Part shown: piece after piece, positions 6,891-8,985 of the stretch
Position numbering within the stretch: position 1 is the first letter of the stretch
How the letters are laid out: every line of letters starts with the position of its first letter
Source of the DNA: Candidatus Rifleibacteriota bacterium
GTDB taxonomy: Bacteria; Muiribacteriota; Ozemobacteria; Ozemobacterales; Ozemobacteraceae
Direction of reading: 5' to 3'
NCBI GenBank assembly: GCA_028691595.1
Contig: JAQUZA010000112.1
Coordinates: forward strand, 1-8,985
DNA: 8,985 nt
Made by a program: the position numbers and the translations under genes
Notes under the pieces: generated by a model
What the model was told of the DNA's origin: nothing
Database searches by the model: none
What the model saw: only the letters and a program-made list of their open reading frames with translations

Positions 6891-7061
6891 ATGAGAAGGA
6901 ACATTTTCTGGACTGCCTGGGGTATTGTTGGCCTGTCTTTTTTTCTGGCTGCGAGCATAAAGAGTTTTGCAACCGAGATCAGAAAGAGAGCCGAAGACCG
7001 TAAGCACACCTATGTTGCAGAAGAAAAACCTGTTTCATCTGCAACCAAAGCAGGGCACTGA
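6891..7061 (+). CDS. Small single-pass membrane or exported protein, function unknown (56 aa)
   Basis: An ATG at 6891 with a good AAAGGA Shine-Dalgarno (6878-6883, 7-nt spacing) opens a 56-codon frame ending at TGA 7059-7061. The product starts MRRNIFW and has one hydrophobic helix (about residues 5-23, with TAWGIVGLSFFLAAS). A strongly charged segment follows (TEIRKRAEDRKHT), then a polar tail ending KAGH. The basic N-terminus predicts N-in insertion, either as a bitopic protein or as a signal peptide cleaved near SFA. I do not recognise a family. It lies between pilP and pilQ, downstream of a terminator-like hairpin, on the same strand. Longer reverse-strand frames overlap it but lack any support. 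It could be a pilus accessory peptide or simply a chance ORF. The Shine-Dalgarno and hydropathy favour a real gene. Confidence 0.6.
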   Translation: MRRNIFWTAWGIVGLSFFLAASIKSFATEIRKRAEDRKHTYVAEEKPVSSATKAGH

Positions 7062-7281
7062 AATCAGTCAGCCCGTTCCAAAATTCTGCGCCCAACAATG
7101 TTGAGTCGCCTGCTGATAGCAGCGAAAGAGCTGGCCAGAAACCATTTATACCAGCAAAAAAGAATTTTTAATAAATTGCTTAATGAATTGATCAAAGTTG
7201 TCGATGTATCACTGGACATACCTGAAAAAGGCATTTGTCGGAGATTTAGTTGTCGGACATTACCGTTCGGAGGTAAAGAGA
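7062..7281 (+). other. Non-coding leader region upstream of pilQ
   Basis: These 220 nt lie between the small ORF and pilQ. Positions 7155-7196 are strongly AT-rich. Near the 3' end the octamer TTGTCGGA occurs twice (7235-7242 and 7250-7257, 15-nt period), with a related TTGTCGAT at 7198-7205. I find no convincing -35/-10 pair. Frames crossing this region and running into pilQ, from TTG 7198 or ATG 7098, lack a Shine-Dalgarno. The most likely role is an untranslated leader with possible regulator sites. Confidence 0.5.
7269..7274 (+). promoter_or_regulatory. pilQ ribosome binding site (decides the start)
   Basis: GGAGGT sits 7 nt before ATG 7282 and is one of the strongest Shine-Dalgarno sites in the window. 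It places the pilQ start 28 codons inside the longest open frame. The resulting N-terminus is a clean signal peptide, which the longer version would bury. Confidence 0.88.
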
Positions 7282-8679
7282 ATGAGTTCCACGGGTTACA
7301 CCAGGAAACGAAGTAACATCTTACTACTGTTTGCGGCTCTGACAGTCGCTATATTGTTGCCAGGCTCACTGCGGGCTGACGACAATATTACCCTCGATTT
7401 CCGAGATACTGACATTCGTCAGATCATCAAGGTCATCGCCCAGCAGTCAGGCACGAACATTATTGCCGAGAAAAGCGTTCGCGGCCAGGTTACCGTCAAG
7501 CTTTCTGACGTATATTACGAAGAAGCCATGAACCTGATCGCCAAAACCAACGGTTTTGCAGTGCGCAAGATTGGCAACACCTGGATTCTCGCTGACGAGA
7601 AAAAGCTTGTGGAGGCCTTTGAAAAAGGTCTCACCATTACCAAGCGTCTTCAGTATGCCAAGGCAGCTGATGTCAGCAAGATAATTTCTTCAACCATCAG
7701 AAAAGATGTAAAAGTCGCTACTGACGAGCGCATTAACGCAGTTATCGTCTCTGGTGGCAAAGACCTGCTCGATGAAGTCAAAAAGCTTATCGAAACCATC
7801 GACACACCAGTGCATCAGGTCATGATGGAAGCCAAGATCGTTGAAGTCAACACTGATGCTTCGAAGAGCATCGGCTTCAAGTGGACAGGCAAGACTGGTG
7901 CCGAAGCAGCTTACAATGACTTTGAAGCCCTGCCGGTACTTTCAACCAAGGAATACTTTGCTGTAAACCCGGATTCTGGCCTGTATCAGGAAGCATTCGC
8001 CGGTCAGCAGGGTGATATGTTCGGCCTTGGTGACTTCTACCGCGAGAATCTTCTCTTCAAGGCTACCTTCTCAGCCCTTGAAAAACGCAGTGAAACGAAG
8101 ATTCTCAGCAATCCGAAGATCTCTGCCGTTAACGGGCAGGAAGCCAACATCGTCGTCGGCACCAAGGTTATTTATCCAGGCGGCGCTGACCAGCCCCCCA
8201 AAGAAAAAGACACTGGTATCAAACTCAAAATCACTCCACGCATCAATGACGACGGTTACATCACTGTTGACGCTGAACCTGAAGTATCATTCGTTGAATC
8301 ATGGTCCAACAACAACATGTATCCGGTCATCGGCACCCGCTCAGCCAAAACCACCGTGCGTGTCAGAGATGGCGAAGAAATTCTTATCGGCGGCCTGATC
8401 AGAGACGAAGAAAGCAAAGAAAGCAACAAGATTCCGTTGCTTGGCAGCATTCCGATAATCAAATCTCTGTTCAGCTTCAAGGGTAAGAAGGGTGAATCAC
8501 AGGAACTCATTATCCTGATCACTCCTCACATCATCGCCCAGAGCATTGAATCTTCAGCTCCGACCTCTCTGATTCCGGAAACCGGTATGAACCCGGTTGC
8601 CTCTACCGCACCGATGAATGCTCAGCCGACAGGCACCATCGATGATTCGTTTGATAACGCGTTCGATACTTCATTCTGA
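7282..8679 (+). CDS. pilQ: Type IV pilus secretin PilQ (compact form)
   Basis: PilQ forms the outer-membrane channel through which the pilus fibre passes. From ATG 7282 the protein is 465 residues. It has a signal peptide (1-32, cleavage near SLRA), then an N0/STN domain (about 36-105, ITLDFRDTDIRQIIKVIAQQSGTNI). One N1/secretin_N domain follows (about 112-172). The beta-barrel secretin domain (about 175-415) includes KILSNPKISAVNGQEANIVVG, and the signature IGGLIRDEESKESNKIPLLG spans residues 369-388, followed by SIPIIKSLF and LIILITPHII. The C-terminal tail is Pro/Ser/Thr-rich and ends in FDTSF. There is no AMIN domain and no second N1, so it is much shorter than the roughly 700-residue proteobacterial PilQ. 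Its place downstream of pilMNOP supports pilQ over other secretins. It is separated from pilP by a hairpin and a small ORF, and ends at a strong terminator. Confidence 0.94.
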   Translation: MSSTGYTRKRSNILLLFAALTVAILLPGSLRADDNITLDFRDTDIRQIIKVIAQQSGTNIIAEKSVRGQVTVKLSDVYYEEAMNLIAKTNGFAVRKIGNTWILADEKKLVEAFEKGLTITKRLQYAKAADVSKIISSTIRKDVKVATDERINAVIVSGGKDLLDEVKKLIETIDTPVHQVMMEAKIVEVNTDASKSIGFKWTGKTGAEAAYNDFEALPVLSTKEYFAVNPDSGLYQEAFAGQQGDMFGLGDFYRENLLFKATFSALEKRSETKILSNPKISAVNGQEANIVVGTKVIYPGGADQPPKEKDTGIKLKITPRINDDGYITVDAEPEVSFVESWSNNNMYPVIGTRSAKTTVRVRDGEEILIGGLIRDEESKESNKIPLLGSIPIIKSLFSFKGKKGESQELIILITPHIIAQSIESSAPTSLIPETGMNPVASTAPMNAQPTGTIDDSFDNAFDTSF

Positions 8680-8697
8680 TACCTCCGACTAAATAAA

Positions 8698-8733
8698 AGG
8701 GTCGCCCCAAACGGGGCGGCCCTCTTTTTTTTT
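8698..8733 (+). terminator. Rho-independent terminator of the pilus block
   Basis: An 11-bp GC-rich stem pairs 8698-8708 (AGGGTCGCCCC) with 8713-8723 (GGGGCGGCCCT). It has one G-T wobble and an AAAC loop. On the + strand it is followed by C and nine T residues (8725-8733). It starts 18 nt past the pilQ stop. Read from the minus strand, the stem is followed by TTTTATTTA, so it may also serve the convergent aroC gene, whose stop is at 8751-8753. Confidence 0.95.
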
Positions 8734-8750
8734 GCGCAAAAACTTCTTTA

Positions 8751-8985
8751 TTACCGTTGCAGGCGCAGCAGAATATTTTGCATACTGCTGCCCCCGGTAA
8801 AATCGATAATTTCAGAGGCCAGCTGCAGTGCTATCACTGATTCAGCAACAATGGCCGCTGCCGTGACCGCCTGAATATCGGAACGATAAAAGGCCGGCAT
8901 TGCTTTTTCCATGGTATCAAGATTAACAGATGAGACAGCGGCATTGCCGGGCAGAGGCTTCATATGAAAACGCAGCAGAAGGGGT
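8751..8985 (-). CDS. aroC: Chorismate synthase, C-terminal part (partial, runs off the right edge)
   Basis: The minus-strand frame is open from the window edge to a TAA at 8751-8753, giving about 78 C-terminal residues. The Met at 8961-8963 is internal: upstream codons continue in frame as PLLLRFH. The stretch MKPLPGN...SSVNLDTMEKAMPAFYRSDIQAVTAAAIVAESVIALQLASEII followed by GGSSM matches the C-terminal end of chorismate synthases. In those, MKPISTL, VDL.T.E, RSD.CAVPAAGVV.E..VALVLA and FGGDSL occur in the same order. The enzyme converts EPSP to chorismate with reduced FMN, in the shikimate pathway. Differences from the usual signature (LPGN for ISTL, T for P in AVTAA) suggest a divergent lineage. 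It is convergent with pilQ. Confidence 0.75.
   Translation of the reverse strand, partial: PLLLRFHMKPLPGNAAVSSVNLDTMEKAMPAFYRSDIQAVTAAAIVAESVIALQLASEIIDFTGGSSMQNILLRLQR

Noticed and set aside
6728..7009. 93-codon minus-strand frame across the pilP end and the small ORF
   Set aside because: It runs through the terminator hairpin and has no Shine-Dalgarno. The + strand reading (pilP, hairpin, small ORF with ribosome-binding site) explains the region better.
7098..7316. 72-codon + strand frame overlapping the pilQ start
   Set aside because: It has no Shine-Dalgarno, overlaps the pilQ signal peptide in another frame, and its sequence lacks any recognisable pattern.
1..8985. CRISPR array, phage or transposase genes
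   Set aside because: There are no regularly spaced repeats and no recombinase or transposase reading frames. Gene content is housekeeping and pilus assembly.

Overview
The window is gene-dense, with moderate GC, and reads almost entirely in the + direction. The organism is a diderm (Gram-negative-type) bacterium, because it encodes an outer-membrane secretin (PilQ) and the inner-membrane/periplasmic alignment proteins of a type IVa pilus. A phylum cannot be fixed from the sequence alone. The compact PilQ, the use of QueH rather than QueG, and a SpoIID-family protein beside tRNA-modification genes would fit a Desulfobacterota-like or uncultivated diderm lineage. That placement is inference.

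Layout. Positions 2-64 hold the 3' tail of an unidentified + strand gene. Positions 65-357 are non-coding and carry a MITE/REP-like palindromic element at about 95-237. Then comes a tightly packed trio: miaB (358-1698), queH (1700-2314) and a SpoIID/LytB-domain exported protein (2311-3762). The first junction is 1 nt and the second is a TTGA overlap. A 122-nt gap follows. The pilus block is pilM (3885-4979), pilN (4980-5591), pilO (5595-6155) and pilP (6171-6788). An intrinsic-terminator-like hairpin (6805-6863) follows pilP. Next is a 56-codon small membrane-protein ORF (6891-7061) with a good ribosome-binding site, then a 220-nt leader, then pilQ with a corrected start (7282-8679). A strong terminator (8698-8733) closes the block. 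The C-terminal end of a minus-strand chorismate synthase gene (aroC, 8751-8985) enters from the right edge.

How the genes work together. MiaB and QueH both modify the tRNA anticodon loop: MiaB methylthiolates i6A37, and QueH finishes queuosine at position 34. The SpoIID-family protein is predicted to act on peptidoglycan outside the cytoplasm. PilM (cytoplasmic actin-like), PilN and PilO (inner-membrane bitopic), PilP (periplasmic) and PilQ (outer-membrane secretin) form the conserved trans-envelope alignment complex of type IVa pili. No pilin, motor ATPase or prepilin peptidase gene is in the window.

Most of this is recognisable housekeeping and pilus machinery. I do not see a wholly new system. 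The best candidates for something undescribed are the small ORF with its upstream attenuator-like hairpin between pilP and pilQ, the Cys/His-rich SpoIID variant next to the pilus genes, and the palindromic element upstream of miaB.
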